A stretch of DNA of 64,000 nt from Treponema sp. OMZ 790 (GTDB taxonomy: Bacteria; Spirochaetota; Spirochaetia; Treponematales; Treponemataceae), in contig NZ_CP051201.1 in the NCBI RefSeq assembly GCF_024181285.1, positions 434,001-498,000 of the forward strand, given 5' to 3'. Shown here piece by piece: positions 47,696-56,228 of this stretch; within the stretch, counting starts at the first letter, position 1; each line of letters begins with the position of its first letter. Made by a program: the position numbers and the translations under genes. A model generated the notes under the pieces. It ran no database searches. It worked only from the letters and a program-made list of their open reading frames with translations, and was not told the origin of the DNA.

Positions 47696-49141
47696 ATGAA
47701 CCCATTGCAAAACACCGAACCTAAAGAAGTATTTAAATGGTTCTACGAGATATCTCAGGTACCGAGAGGTTCGGGAAATGAAAGAGCTATCAGCGATTTT
47801 CTTGTAAAATTTGCAAAAGATAGAAATCTTGAAGTACATCAAGATAAGGCTATGAACGTTATCATAAAGAAGAGCGGAACTGCCGGATATGAAAAATCTC
47901 CGACGGTTATTATTCAGGGACACATGGACATGGTCTGCGAAAAAGATACTTCTTCAAACCACGACTTTTTAAAAGACCCGATTAAATTCGTTGTAAAAGA
48001 CGGAATGCTCTATGCCGATAAGACCACTCTCGGCGGAGACGACGGTATAGCCGTAGCCTACGCTCTTACCGTTCTAGATTCAAAGGATATTCCCCATCCG
48101 CCTCTTGAAGTATTAATTACAACTGAAGAAGAAACAGGAATGGGAGGTGCGATGGCCCTTACCGATGAGCATCTTCAAGGAACACGCCTTTTAAATATCG
48201 ACTCCGAAGAAGAAGGCGTATTTTTGGTAAGCTGTGCAGGAGGAGCCAATATTCATGTCTTTTTCGATATAAAGAAGGAAGCCGCAAATGGTAAATTCTT
48301 AAAAATTACCGTTGGAGGTCTTCTCGGAGGGCACTCAGGTATCGAGATAAACAAGCAGAGGGCAAACTCAATCAAGCTCTTGGGCCGTGTTTTGTACAAC
48401 ATCAAACAAAACGAAAAAATCAATATTGTAGAAATTTCAGGCGGCTCAAAGCACAATGCAATTGCAAAGGATGCCTATGCAGTAATAGCAGTTGAAAATA
48501 CGGATGCCGTTTTGAAGATTGTCGAAAAAACGGCTGCCGATTTTAAGAGCGAGTACAGAGCCGTGGATAAACTTTTAAGTCTTACCGCCGCCGAAGCTCA
48601 AAATCCTTCCGGCCAAATGTTTACAAAAGAACTTACCCTAAACATTATAGACTTTATGGCCGGTATCCCCAACGGTGTTCAATACATGAGTATGGAGATC
48701 CCCGGGCTTGTTCAAACAAGTTTAAATAACGGCGTTTTGGAAGCGATCGACGGAAGAATCAAATTTACGACCTCTGTACGAAGCAGTGTAAAGAGCGCCC
48801 TTGACGAAATTGTGGATGTCCTTAAAATTTTAGCTGAACGCTGCGGGGCGGAATTTAAAAAAGCTTCGGAATATCCCGCTTGGGAGTACAGCCCCGATTC
48901 GCCTGTACGCGATGCGGCAGTTAATGTTTATAAAAAACTTAACGGAAAGGAGCCCGTTATTACGGCAATACATGCAGGGCTTGAATGCGGCCTTTTAAAG
49001 AAGACCCTCCCCAATGTCGACGCTGTCAGCTTCGGCCCCAACCTTCATGATGTTCACACGCCTAACGAACACATGGAAATCGCTTCTGTGGAGCGTGTAT
49101 GGAAGTTCTTGACGGCCTATCTCGCTGAATTAAAGAATTAG
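47696..49141 (+). CDS. pepD: Aminoacyl-histidine dipeptidase (PepD, M20 family)
   Basis: 481-residue cytoplasmic zinc dipeptidase of the beta-Ala-His/Xaa-His type. Zinc-site motifs are visible: IQGHMDMVCEKD, LGGDDGIAVAY, TTEEETGMGGA and the late LHDVHTPNEHMEI. A lid domain lies between about 210 and 395. The start is the ATG at 47696 with GGAGG 5 nt upstream; a TTG at 47684 would enclose that site. It fits an organism living on peptides and amino acids. Its transcript ends in a hairpin shared with the small RNA on the other strand. Confidence 0.95.
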   Translation: MNPLQNTEPKEVFKWFYEISQVPRGSGNERAISDFLVKFAKDRNLEVHQDKAMNVIIKKSGTAGYEKSPTVIIQGHMDMVCEKDTSSNHDFLKDPIKFVVKDGMLYADKTTLGGDDGIAVAYALTVLDSKDIPHPPLEVLITTEEETGMGGAMALTDEHLQGTRLLNIDSEEEGVFLVSCAGGANIHVFFDIKKEAANGKFLKITVGGLLGGHSGIEINKQRANSIKLLGRVLYNIKQNEKINIVEISGGSKHNAIAKDAYAVIAVENTDAVLKIVEKTAADFKSEYRAVDKLLSLTAAEAQNPSGQMFTKELTLNIIDFMAGIPNGVQYMSMEIPGLVQTSLNNGVLEAIDGRIKFTTSVRSSVKSALDEIVDVLKILAERCGAEFKKASEYPAWEYSPDSPVRDAAVNVYKKLNGKEPVITAIHAGLECGLLKKTLPNVDAVSFGPNLHDVHTPNEHMEIASVERVWKFLTAYLAELKN

Positions 49142-49220
49142 AAAAAGGGGCATGAAGTCATGCCCCTTATGGGAGTTGTGCTTTGAACCGCCTAAGAGCG
49201 GATACTCACATCTCCCTCTT
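49142..49220 (-). ncRNA. Candidate small RNA of about 80 nt
   Basis: A strong promoter (49227-49254), no reading frame, and an intrinsic terminator define a self-contained RNA. From 49220 downward: GGGAG/CTCCC (49216-49212 with 49175-49171), an A-A mismatch, TGTG/CACA (49210-49207 with 49180-49177), an asymmetric loop (AGTAT opposite TTCAAAG), and CCGC/GCGG capped by TCTTAG (49201-49188). Then the terminator stem AAGGGGCATGA (49168-49158) pairs with 49155-49145 before a T-run at 49146-49142. I do not match it to tRNA, 6S, SRP, tmRNA or a known riboswitch. Confidence 0.6.
49145..49168. terminator. 11-bp terminator hairpin shared by pepD and the small RNA
   Basis: AAGGGGCATGA and TCATGCCCCTT pair perfectly around a 2-nt loop. 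The minus strand has five T after the stem; the plus strand reads TTAT, so termination should be stronger for the small RNA. Confidence 0.8.
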
Positions 49221-49226
49221 ACTTTA

Positions 49227-49254
49227 ATTGTAACACAAGTATTGGAATTGTCAA
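49227..49254 (-). promoter_or_regulatory. Promoter of the candidate small RNA
   Basis: Minus strand TTGACA (49254-49249), 16 bp, TACAAT (49232-49227) preceded by TGT, which makes an extended -10. This is one of the best promoters in the window. Confidence 0.75.
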
Positions 49255-49273
49255 GTGAAATAACCGTAAAAAT

Positions 49274-49933
49274 CTAAATTTTCTTTTCGTCAAAACTCTT
49301 GTATGATATGTAAAGCAAATTAAAAAGCGTTCCCAGTAATAGGATAAAGGCCCAGGTGCGGGCATGGATAAAGGGATTTTTTATGGGTAAAAAAAGGTCT
49401 GAAAGGATGGAGTTTAAATTTGTTACCACATCCCAGGAGTTCCGGCGTAAAAAACGGCCGAGATAGATGCCGAAGGCTGAAAGATAGATAACAATTATCG
49501 AAAAAATTTGAGGGTATTTTAACTTAAAAAGATTTTTAATCTTTGTTTCGATAAAATCCAGACTTATAAATCCGTAGAAAAGTCCGGTAAAACTATATGA
49601 AAAAAGAAGAATCAGGTCATACCAGCGCATTGTTGAGGCTGCGGTCTTTAAATGGATAAAATCGGTTACTATATAAAGAGCGTTCGGAAAAAACAAAAGC
49701 CAGAAGGCGGCAAAAAATATAAAAACAGCTTTGTTTATATTTTTTGACAGGTATAAAATAGAAGAAATTAACCAAGGAACAAAGGCTAAAAATAAATTCC
49801 AGACTAAAAAAAGTAAAAAATAGTTTTCTGCGATAAAAATTCTGCAAACAGATAAAAATATACAAAAAAAAGATAAGAACATTAGGGCAAAGGTGCTTTT
49901 AATTCGGAATATATTTTTAAAGTAACGGCTCAT
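49274..49933 (-). CDS. DUF1361 membrane protein
   Basis: 219-residue membrane protein with about six hydrophobic segments. It matches the DUF1361 pattern: FFPNALYIVTDFIHL and IYLGRFLRRNSWDVV are the family's conserved loops. The function of the family is unknown. GGAG precedes the ATG. It stands alone between the small RNA and znuA, in the same direction as both. Confidence 0.85.
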   Translation of the reverse strand: MSRYFKNIFRIKSTFALMFLSFFCIFLSVCRIFIAENYFLLFLVWNLFLAFVPWLISSILYLSKNINKAVFIFFAAFWLLFFPNALYIVTDFIHLKTAASTMRWYDLILLFSYSFTGLFYGFISLDFIETKIKNLFKLKYPQIFSIIVIYLSAFGIYLGRFLRRNSWDVVTNLNSILSDLFLPIKNPFIHARTWAFILLLGTLFNLLYISYKSFDEKKI

Positions 49934-50005
49934 TTATTCTCCAATAGCAGGATGAGGCGGTCTTTTTTTAATTTAAAGACCGCTCGGCTTTTTTTCTTAA
50001 AGCTT

Positions 50006-50977
50006 TTATTTTAAATTTTCATAGATACGCATTAAATTTGTTTTCATGCGTTCAAGATAACTCATATTGTCTTCAGGGCTTTCAATTGTGTAAATTTTTT
50101 CGACCTTGGCCTTTACTTCCGTTGCAAGAGTTTTTGAAACGAGAGGACTTGCCGTTTCTTCAGTAAATATGGCTTTTACATTGTGTTTCTTGCAATATTC
50201 TACCAATTTTACAAGTTCTTTTGCATTAGGTTCATTATCGTTAAAAATATCGGTTACCGAATTTTGTTCCAAGTTAAAGTCTCGGCAAAGATAGCCGAAG
50301 GCTGCATGTCCCGTTACAAAATGCTTATTTTTAACTTTAGAAAATTTTTCGATGTATTCTTTTAAAAGTGTATCAAGCTCGGCAATGTATTTATTTGCAT
50401 TTTCGTTATAGATTTTTGCATTTTCGGGATCGGCCTTGCTTAAAGCATTTTCTATATTTTTAACCATAATTTTTGCCGAGGACAGGCTGAGCCAAGTATG
50501 AGGATCGAATTCCCCGTGATGACAGTGCTCATGACCCTTGCCGTGTTCGTGCTCTCCTGCACAGGCTTCGCAGTCGCAATCTTCTCCGTGTTCATCATGG
50601 TGATGGTGTCCGGATTTGATCGGTTCAATACCTGCGCTTGCTTCAACCATAATCAGTTTTTTATTGTTGACTGCTTTTACGGCATCTTCAAGCCAAAACT
50701 CCATACCTAAACCATTGTATACTAAGATGTCGGCCTTTGACAAAAAGGCAAGGTCTTTTGCCTTGGGTTCAAAATCGTGGGCTTCCATTCCGGGCGGTAT
50801 AATTACCGAAATATTAACCTTATCTCCGGCAACAGCCTGGGTAAGTTCCTTCATCGCATCGAAGGTAACGGCAACATTTTTTTTACCGTTATCCGGCATA
50901 TCTTTTGCTCCCATCGCAAAGACGTTTAAAGAGGAAAATGCGATAAAAAACAAACAAATTTTTAAAATAGACTTCAT
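50006..50977 (-). CDS. znuA: Zinc ABC transporter substrate-binding protein (ZnuA-like)
   Basis: 323-residue cluster A-I metal-binding protein. A signal peptide ends near VFA-MGAK; no lipobox is visible. Metal-ligand positions fit the family (His in EAHDFEPK, HTWLS, HAAFGY, late Asp/Glu). Between about 124 and 158 lies a long loop rich in His, Cys, Asp and Glu (HHHHDEHGEDCDCEACAGE and further), typical of zinc-specific members but with four cysteines in addition. No permease or ATPase gene is adjacent, so it works with components encoded elsewhere. AAGGAGGG precedes the ATG. Confidence 0.9.
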   Translation of the reverse strand: MKSILKICLFFIAFSSLNVFAMGAKDMPDNGKKNVAVTFDAMKELTQAVAGDKVNISVIIPPGMEAHDFEPKAKDLAFLSKADILVYNGLGMEFWLEDAVKAVNNKKLIMVEASAGIEPIKSGHHHHDEHGEDCDCEACAGEHEHGKGHEHCHHGEFDPHTWLSLSSAKIMVKNIENALSKADPENAKIYNENANKYIAELDTLLKEYIEKFSKVKNKHFVTGHAAFGYLCRDFNLEQNSVTDIFNDNEPNAKELVKLVEYCKKHNVKAIFTEETASPLVSKTLATEVKAKVEKIYTIESPEDNMSYLERMKTNLMRIYENLK

Positions 50978-51016
50978 ATTAACCCTCCTTAAGGTAAATT
51001 TTTAAAGTCGGAATAG

Positions 51017-51045
51017 AATATAATACAGTGCTTAAATTAAGTCAA
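51017..51045 (-). promoter_or_regulatory. znuA promoter with a palindrome in the spacer
   Basis: Minus strand TTGACT (51045-51040), 17 bp, TATATT (51022-51017). CTTAAATTAAG (51031-51041), an 11-bp palindrome, overlaps the spacer and the -35 and could be an operator, for example for a zinc-sensing repressor. Confidence 0.6.
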
Positions 51046-51062
51046 TAAAAATATAAATTATT

Positions 51063-51458
51063 TTATGGTTTTAAGCCGGGAACTAAATATTTTTCGGGTA
51101 TTTTAACGGGACGGCCGGTGCTGTCGACACAGGCCCATGTTACCTTAGCTTCGGCGCAAACCTGTCCGGCTTCATTTTTTACGACTTGTAAAAAGGAACC
51201 GGAAACCTTGCCGAGTTCAACGTGAGTAACTTCGATGGCCAGTTTATCGTAAAGTTTTGCCGAATGTTTGTATTTAATATCTATGTGGGATACATAAAGC
51301 ATGTATCCTTCTTCGATCATTCCAACATAATCAAACCCTATCTTTTTTAAAAACTGCATTCTGGCATGTTCCAGATAATTTAGGTAAACTGCATTGTTTA
51401 CATGATTATAAGCATCAAGCTCGTAGCTTCTTACCTCAACATAAAACGTATGTGTCAC
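51063..51458 (-). CDS. Hotdog-fold acyl-CoA thioesterase (YbgC/4HBT family)
   Basis: 131-residue single hotdog domain. The start of the family is plain: VRSYELDAYNHVNNAVYLNYLEHARMQFL (part: DAYNHVNNAVYLNYLEHAR), with Asp as the likely catalytic residue and the NHVNN motif. It should hydrolyse acyl-CoA or acyl-ACP thioesters; chain length is unknown. The start is GTG at 51458 with AGGAG upstream. It lies 9 bp after an acyltransferase gene, so both may act on lipid acyl groups. Confidence 0.88.
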   Translation of the reverse strand: MTHTFYVEVRSYELDAYNHVNNAVYLNYLEHARMQFLKKIGFDYVGMIEEGYMLYVSHIDIKYKHSAKLYDKLAIEVTHVELGKVSGSFLQVVKNEAGQVCAEAKVTWACVDSTGRPVKIPEKYLVPGLKP

Positions 51459-51467
51459 AATTTTCTC

Positions 51468-52352
51468 CTAATTCAGTCTGCCGATTTCGTTTGCTTCGTG
51501 CATCTTTTCAAGTTCTGCCATTACCCTATCGACTACAGCCTGTTTTTTATCTATACCTGTGAGGCCTTCATGTTCTGCCTTTACTTTTTCTCTAAATTCT
51601 TCACAGCTGATTACGGGGCTTGCATCAAAGATTAGCCTATCCTTCCAAACCGTGTCTTCTGTCATGTCTCCGGAATCGGAAATGCGCAGACAGTTTCCGT
51701 TGGCAGATACCAAAAGCATTATGTCTGACATTTTTATGTAGGAATCTATCTCTTTTACACCTTTTTTTGTTTCGGGCCTTCCGGGGCGGTATCGGGTTCC
51801 TGCCGGGTAAACCATGACAACCCTGCCTTCTTCTTTTGCTTTTTCCAGAGCCCGCATGGAAGCCAAATTTATGGCCTTGCTCCGTTTTAATTCTTCATCC
51901 AATACTTTTTGATCCTTAATGGATTGTATCGAACGGCTCGGATAGATATAAATGCGGTCATAGCCTCCTGCAAAGGCTGCAACATAGGGATTGTCTTCAC
52001 CCAGTTTTAAACCGGCCATTGCTATGCACTTTTCGGCAAGTTCTGTTCCTTTCGGTCCCGTTTTTTTCATTAAATGCATAAAAGCAGGGTAGTCCAAATT
52101 GCTGTAATGTTCTGCAAGAATTATTCCTTTTTTACCCTTGTTTACCTCATCCAAAAATTCTTCCAAGTGTTCCGGATGTCTGAACTCCGAATTCTCGAGG
52201 GTGAGTTCATCTACAATCCTGTCAAGAATTTTGGATAGGGCAGGATTACCTTTTTGTAATACGTTTTCAGGCGTTACCTCCTGATTATCCATCGTGTGTT
52301 TTGCAATTTCAGGTAAATAATCTTTAATATATTCCATTAAAGTTTGCTGCAT
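51468..52352 (-). CDS. Glycerolipid acyltransferase (PlsC/GPAT superfamily)
   Basis: 294-residue acyltransferase without membrane segments. The catalytic His-x4-Asp is in AEHYSNLDYP (about 81) and the substrate-phosphate loop appears as VYPAGTRYRPGRPETKKG, replacing the usual EGTR with AGTR. The layout, with a long soluble N-terminus, resembles the glycerol-3-phosphate acyltransferases of chloroplast type more than short PlsC proteins; whether it acylates glycerol-3-phosphate or lysophosphatidate is open. GGAGG precedes the ATG. It lies in a minus-strand run with the thioesterase gene. Confidence 0.82.
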   Translation of the reverse strand: MQQTLMEYIKDYLPEIAKHTMDNQEVTPENVLQKGNPALSKILDRIVDELTLENSEFRHPEHLEEFLDEVNKGKKGIILAEHYSNLDYPAFMHLMKKTGPKGTELAEKCIAMAGLKLGEDNPYVAAFAGGYDRIYIYPSRSIQSIKDQKVLDEELKRSKAINLASMRALEKAKEEGRVVMVYPAGTRYRPGRPETKKGVKEIDSYIKMSDIMLLVSANGNCLRISDSGDMTEDTVWKDRLIFDASPVISCEEFREKVKAEHEGLTGIDKKQAVVDRVMAELEKMHEANEIGRLN

Positions 52353-52370
52353 CTTGAGCCTCCATAAATT

Positions 52371-53405
52371 TTAAAATAAACCGTCAAAATAATCTTTGTA
52401 TTTTTCATATGCAAAATTATCGACTGTTAGACTTACCACCGTATATTTTGAATTTTTTCTTTTTATTATCAGCTTAATATCATATTTTAAGCTTTTTGTT
52501 TCAATATCGTAGACTTTGTTTATGATATTGAACTTTTGTTTTGCACCTCGGATGTCCGTATGACTTGCAATAATTTTGGATGCTTTTCCTGAGGACGAAA
52601 AATATTTTATCAAAAAATCTTCTTCTTTTCCTTTTGCATCGGGGATTGTTTTTAAGTTTATTGTGTTTACATTTAAAAAGGCTTCATTTCCCATTAAAAA
52701 GGTATTATCTGCTATCTGCTTCCATTGGCTGTCCAAAAAAAGTTTGACATCATCAACAATCCGTTCTTCTTTTTTTGCCTTTGAATTTAAAACGAATTCG
52801 GATTTACCGGGTTGTGCTTCTTTTATCGGTTTAAACTCAAAGAAAATTTTTTCGTCTTTTACTGTTCCCATCTCAGCCAACTGAAAGACCCTATTTTTTT
52901 GAGAATCCGAAATGTCTTTTATGTGAAAAAGCGGTATGTAGGAGTTGACTCTTACTTCACACTCTCCGCCGAATTGTTCCTCATTAACGGTTTTTGAACC
53001 GGTTTTTATTACAAGGCTTTGAGTTAATTTTTGTGCTTTCCACGAGTAGAGTTTTGGGAGCATTCCCATAAGGTAGTTTACCGCATAGGTGTAGGCCGGG
53101 TCAGTGTTGACTCCCGAAATATTGTTTTGGCCTGTGATTACGAATTCTCCATCTGAAATTTCTCCGCTAAAAAGAACCTTTGCAAAGACTTTTCCGTTTG
53201 AGGTGTATAGGAAACTGCCTATCGTATTATCGTTGTAATATAAAAAACCTGCCCAAGCGGGTTCCTTCCATGAAAGGTCTTGGTATATAACATAATCCCC
53301 TGATTCCGTTCCTTCCCATGCAGATTTTTTTTCGGCGGTGAGGTTAAAAGCTGCTGCCGTCATGAGAAAAAAAACTAAAAACTTTAAACTTAAAATCTTT
53401 TTCAT
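52371..53405 (-). CDS. Exported protein of unknown function
   Basis: 344 residues with a signal peptide (about 1-24, ending in NLTA-EKK) and no further membrane segment, so probably periplasmic. The mature part is rich in Lys, Phe, Tyr and beta-prone stretches; no family was recognised. GAGG precedes the ATG. It lies 18 bp before the acyltransferase gene and 12 bp after proS, and so is probably transcribed with them. Confidence 0.75.
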   Translation of the reverse strand: MKKILSLKFLVFFLMTAAAFNLTAEKKSAWEGTESGDYVIYQDLSWKEPAWAGFLYYNDNTIGSFLYTSNGKVFAKVLFSGEISDGEFVITGQNNISGVNTDPAYTYAVNYLMGMLPKLYSWKAQKLTQSLVIKTGSKTVNEEQFGGECEVRVNSYIPLFHIKDISDSQKNRVFQLAEMGTVKDEKIFFEFKPIKEAQPGKSEFVLNSKAKKEERIVDDVKLFLDSQWKQIADNTFLMGNEAFLNVNTINLKTIPDAKGKEEDFLIKYFSSSGKASKIIASHTDIRGAKQKFNIINKVYDIETKSLKYDIKLIIKRKNSKYTVVSLTVDNFAYEKYKDYFDGLF

Positions 53406-53417
53406 ATTAAAAAGCCT

Positions 53418-55193
53418 CTAGCTTAATTTTGCAAGTTCTTCTTTTACGGTTTTTTCCACCAAATCCATCACTTCATCCTTATTGACTAAGCTGTTTTCTG
53501 AACTGCTTCTCAGCTTAAATTCGATATTGGGAAGATTTTTTTCGCCGACTACGAGCCTTATCGGGATGCCTATGAGATCCATATCCTTAAATTTAACGCC
53601 GGTTCTTTCTTTTCGGTCGTCTAAGAGAACTTCAATTCCTCTTTTTTTGCACTCGTCATAGAGGTGGTCGGCTTCCTTTTGCATTTCGCCCTCGTATTTA
53701 ATGGGAACTATTGCAACCTGAAAGGGAGCAACGCTCATGGGCCAGATTATTCCGTCCTCATCGTGGTGTTCTTCAACGATGGAGGCTGTAAGGCGGTCAA
53801 GCCCTATGCCGTAGCAGCCCATCGAGGGATGCTGCTGTTTTCCGTTTTCATCGAGGTAGGTCATATTCATCGACTTGGTATACTTATAGCCCAGCTTAAA
53901 GATATGGCCTAGCTCGTTGCCTTTTTTAGTGTAAAGAGGAGTGCCGCAGACGGAGCACTTATCTCCTTCTCTTACCGTGCGGAGGTCAAAGACATGAGCG
54001 GGGGTAAAATCTCTTGAAGGCTCCACATGGATGAGGTGTTTGTCCTTTGTTAAGGCTCCGGTTACCGCATCGTGCATTAGCATAACGCTTTCATCGGCGA
54101 TTACGGGAATGTTTTTTAAGCCCACGGGGCCTGCAAAGCCTGCAACCGTTCCTGTTGCTTCTTCGACTTCGGCATCGCTTGCAAGGATTGCTTCCGAGGC
54201 TTTAAGGGAAGATTTTAATTTTGCTTCATTAACCTCCAAGTCTCCTCTTATGCAGACGGCAATTAAAAGAGCTTCTTGCTCTGCGTTTTTCGCACGTTTT
54301 TTACCGTTTTCCGCATTATCGAGAACTTCGGAATTTTCTACGCGGTAAATCAAGGTTTTTATAAAGGAAGAACTTTCCGTTTTTAAAAAGGCTGCAAGTT
54401 CTTCTATCGTTTTTACGTTGGGTGTATCGATTTCTTCTATATTATTTGCCGAAGCCGAACCTTGCTCCTTGTCGGGTGCGCAGGCGGCCTTTTCTTCGTT
54501 TGCTGCGTACCCGCAAGAAGGGCAGATAAGGAGGGTGTCGTCTCCTACGGAAGATTCTACCATAAACTCCTGCGAGCCGCTTCCTCCCATAGCGCCCGAA
54601 TCGGCCTTTACGCCTATTACCGTAAGACCGCAGCGCTTAAAAATCTTTACATAGGCCTTTTCAAAGCTGAGATAAGCTTCGTCTAAGCTTTCATCATTTG
54701 TATGGAAAGAATAAGCGTCTTTCATCGTAAATTCGCGGGTTCTCATAAGCCCGTAGCGAGGCCTGATCTCATCTCGGTATTTTGTGTTTATCTGATAGGT
54801 TAAGACCGGATAGTTTTTGTAAGAGGATAATTCGTTCTTTAAAAGAGTTGTAAAGGCTTCTTCGGCCGTGGGGCTTACTACCAACTCTTGGTCTAACCGG
54901 TTTTTGATGCGCAAAAGTTCAGGCCCCATGGAATCCCATCTTCCCGATTCCTGCCAAATTTCACCCGGAACAATTACGGGAGGCTTAAATTCGAGACAGC
55001 CTATCGCATCCATTTCTTCGCGGATAATTTTTTCGACCTTTCTAAAGGCCTTTAAGCCGAGGGGAAGATAGGCAAAAAGCCCGTTGGCCAAATTTCTTAT
55101 CATTCCTGCCCTCAAAAGCAGCTTATGGCTTTCAACAACAGCCTCATTCGGGATTTCTCTCAAGGTAGGCATGTACATCTGCGTCATCTTCAT
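53418..55193 (-). CDS. proS: Prolyl-tRNA synthetase
   Basis: 591-residue class II synthetase of the bacterial type. Motif 2 region (TYQINTKYRDEIRPRYGLMRTREF), editing insertion between about 225 and 400 (SSFIKTLIYRVENSE and DLEVNEAKLK), motif 3 (MGCYGIGLDRL) and an anticodon-binding C-terminal domain (VAIVPIKYE). Part of the insertion (about 295-312) has a charged stretch that looks like a lineage-specific loop. GGAG precedes the ATG at 55193. It is transcribed divergently from the Rpn-family gene. Confidence 0.97.
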   Translation of the reverse strand: MKMTQMYMPTLREIPNEAVVESHKLLLRAGMIRNLANGLFAYLPLGLKAFRKVEKIIREEMDAIGCLEFKPPVIVPGEIWQESGRWDSMGPELLRIKNRLDQELVVSPTAEEAFTTLLKNELSSYKNYPVLTYQINTKYRDEIRPRYGLMRTREFTMKDAYSFHTNDESLDEAYLSFEKAYVKIFKRCGLTVIGVKADSGAMGGSGSQEFMVESSVGDDTLLICPSCGYAANEEKAACAPDKEQGSASANNIEEIDTPNVKTIEELAAFLKTESSSFIKTLIYRVENSEVLDNAENGKKRAKNAEQEALLIAVCIRGDLEVNEAKLKSSLKASEAILASDAEVEEATGTVAGFAGPVGLKNIPVIADESVMLMHDAVTGALTKDKHLIHVEPSRDFTPAHVFDLRTVREGDKCSVCGTPLYTKKGNELGHIFKLGYKYTKSMNMTYLDENGKQQHPSMGCYGIGLDRLTASIVEEHHDEDGIIWPMSVAPFQVAIVPIKYEGEMQKEADHLYDECKKRGIEVLLDDRKERTGVKFKDMDLIGIPIRLVVGEKNLPNIEFKLRSSSENSLVNKDEVMDLVEKTVKEELAKLS

Positions 55194-55288
55194 AATTACT
55201 TCTCCAAAAAAATTATTGTACCGCTTTTGCTTAAAAAAATCTATAGGCTAAGTTTTCAACCATCCTAAACACTTGATACAGCTGACAA

Positions 55289-55317
55289 TTGAAGAATAAT
55301 ATATTCTGTGTTATAAT
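55289..55317 (+). promoter_or_regulatory. Promoter of the intact Rpn-family gene
   Basis: TTGAAG (55289-55294), 17 bp, TATAAT (55312-55317). An inverted repeat AGAATA-ATA-TATTCT (55293-55307) overlaps the -35 and spacer and could bind a regulator. The upstream TGACAATTGAA is shared with the pseudogene promoter at 5560-5594. Confidence 0.7.
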
Positions 55318-55340
55318 CCAATTATAAGGAGGCGATAAAA

Positions 55341-56129
55341 GTGCGTAAAAATTTTGACGATTTAACAATTGCAGATGATTTTATGTTTTGTAAAATAATG
55401 CAAAATGAAGATCTGTGTAAAACTTTTCTGGAAATGACTCTTTCAGATAAAATCGGAAAAATTGCATATATGTCATCTCAAAATGCAATAATCACCGGTT
55501 TGGAAGCAAAATCCATACGTCTCGATATTCTGGTAAAAGATGAGACAGGAAAGTCTTATGATATTGAAATGCAGGCTGTAAATGAGCATAATATTCCTAA
55601 GAGAATGCGCTACTATCAGGCGGCATTAGATATTCTATTTTTGGATAAAGGAGAGCACTATAGCGATCTCAACGACAGCTATATAATCTTTCTGTGTCTT
55701 TTTGATTCAATAGGGAAAGATAAATCTGTTTATACATTTGAAAATATATGTATTGAAGACAGACAAATATTTTTGAATGATGGAACAAAAAAGATTATAA
55801 TAAATGCAAATGCATTTGAAAAAGAAAAAGACAAAAACTTAAGCGGGTTTTTGGAATACGTAAAAACAGGTAAGGTAACAACAGAGTTTACAGGGAGGAT
55901 AGAAAAGATGATAGAGAAAATAAAAAATACCGAACAAGCTCGAAGCGAATACCGTTTTATTTCAGCCTTGGAAATGGATGCCCTCCATGCGGGTATGGTT
56001 CAAGGTTTTGCTGATGGTGCTTATCAAACAAAAATTGAAACAGCAAAGATATTAAGACAATTGGGTGATTCTGTTCAGAAAATAATTCAAGCTACGGGCT
56101 TAAGCCGAGAAGAAATAGAGAATCTGTAA
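55341..56129 (+). CDS. Rpn family PD-(D/E)XK nuclease/transposase-like protein
   Basis: 262 residues, intact. An N-terminal PD-(D/E)XK-type domain (about 1-190) has the usual FDDLTIADDFMFCKIM start, an RLDILV strand and DIEMQ as the Glu-x-Gln part of the active site. The C-terminus has a helical tail ending in ATGLSREEIENL, as in many Rpn proteins. Members promote recombination or cut DNA; this one is not shown to move. The start is GTG at 55341 with AAGGAGG upstream. It and the decayed copy at 5086 share ends and promoter but differ much in the middle. Confidence 0.88.
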   Translation: MRKNFDDLTIADDFMFCKIMQNEDLCKTFLEMTLSDKIGKIAYMSSQNAIITGLEAKSIRLDILVKDETGKSYDIEMQAVNEHNIPKRMRYYQAALDILFLDKGEHYSDLNDSYIIFLCLFDSIGKDKSVYTFENICIEDRQIFLNDGTKKIIINANAFEKEKDKNLSGFLEYVKTGKVTTEFTGRIEKMIEKIKNTEQARSEYRFISALEMDALHAGMVQGFADGAYQTKIETAKILRQLGDSVQKIIQATGLSREEIENL

Positions 56130-56135
56130 ATAGGT

Positions 56136-56164
56136 TTGACAGCAGTACAAAAAAATGATATACT
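56136..56164 (+). promoter_or_regulatory. lepB promoter
   Basis: Consensus TTGACA (56136-56141), 17 bp, TATACT (56159-56164). It begins just after the Rpn-family stop codon and gives a leader of about 58 nt ending in TAGGAG before the lepB ATG. Confidence 0.75.
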
Positions 56165-56228
56165 CTGTTGCCTATCGGTCCTTATTTTGTTTATCCGTTA
56201 GTTAATATAGGAATTACTAGGAGTTTTC

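Noticed and set aside
49142..49220. tRNA gene in the small-RNA region (TTCAAAG resembles a T-loop)
   Set aside because: There is no 7-bp acceptor stem, anticodon arm or CCA arrangement, and only two short arms exist.
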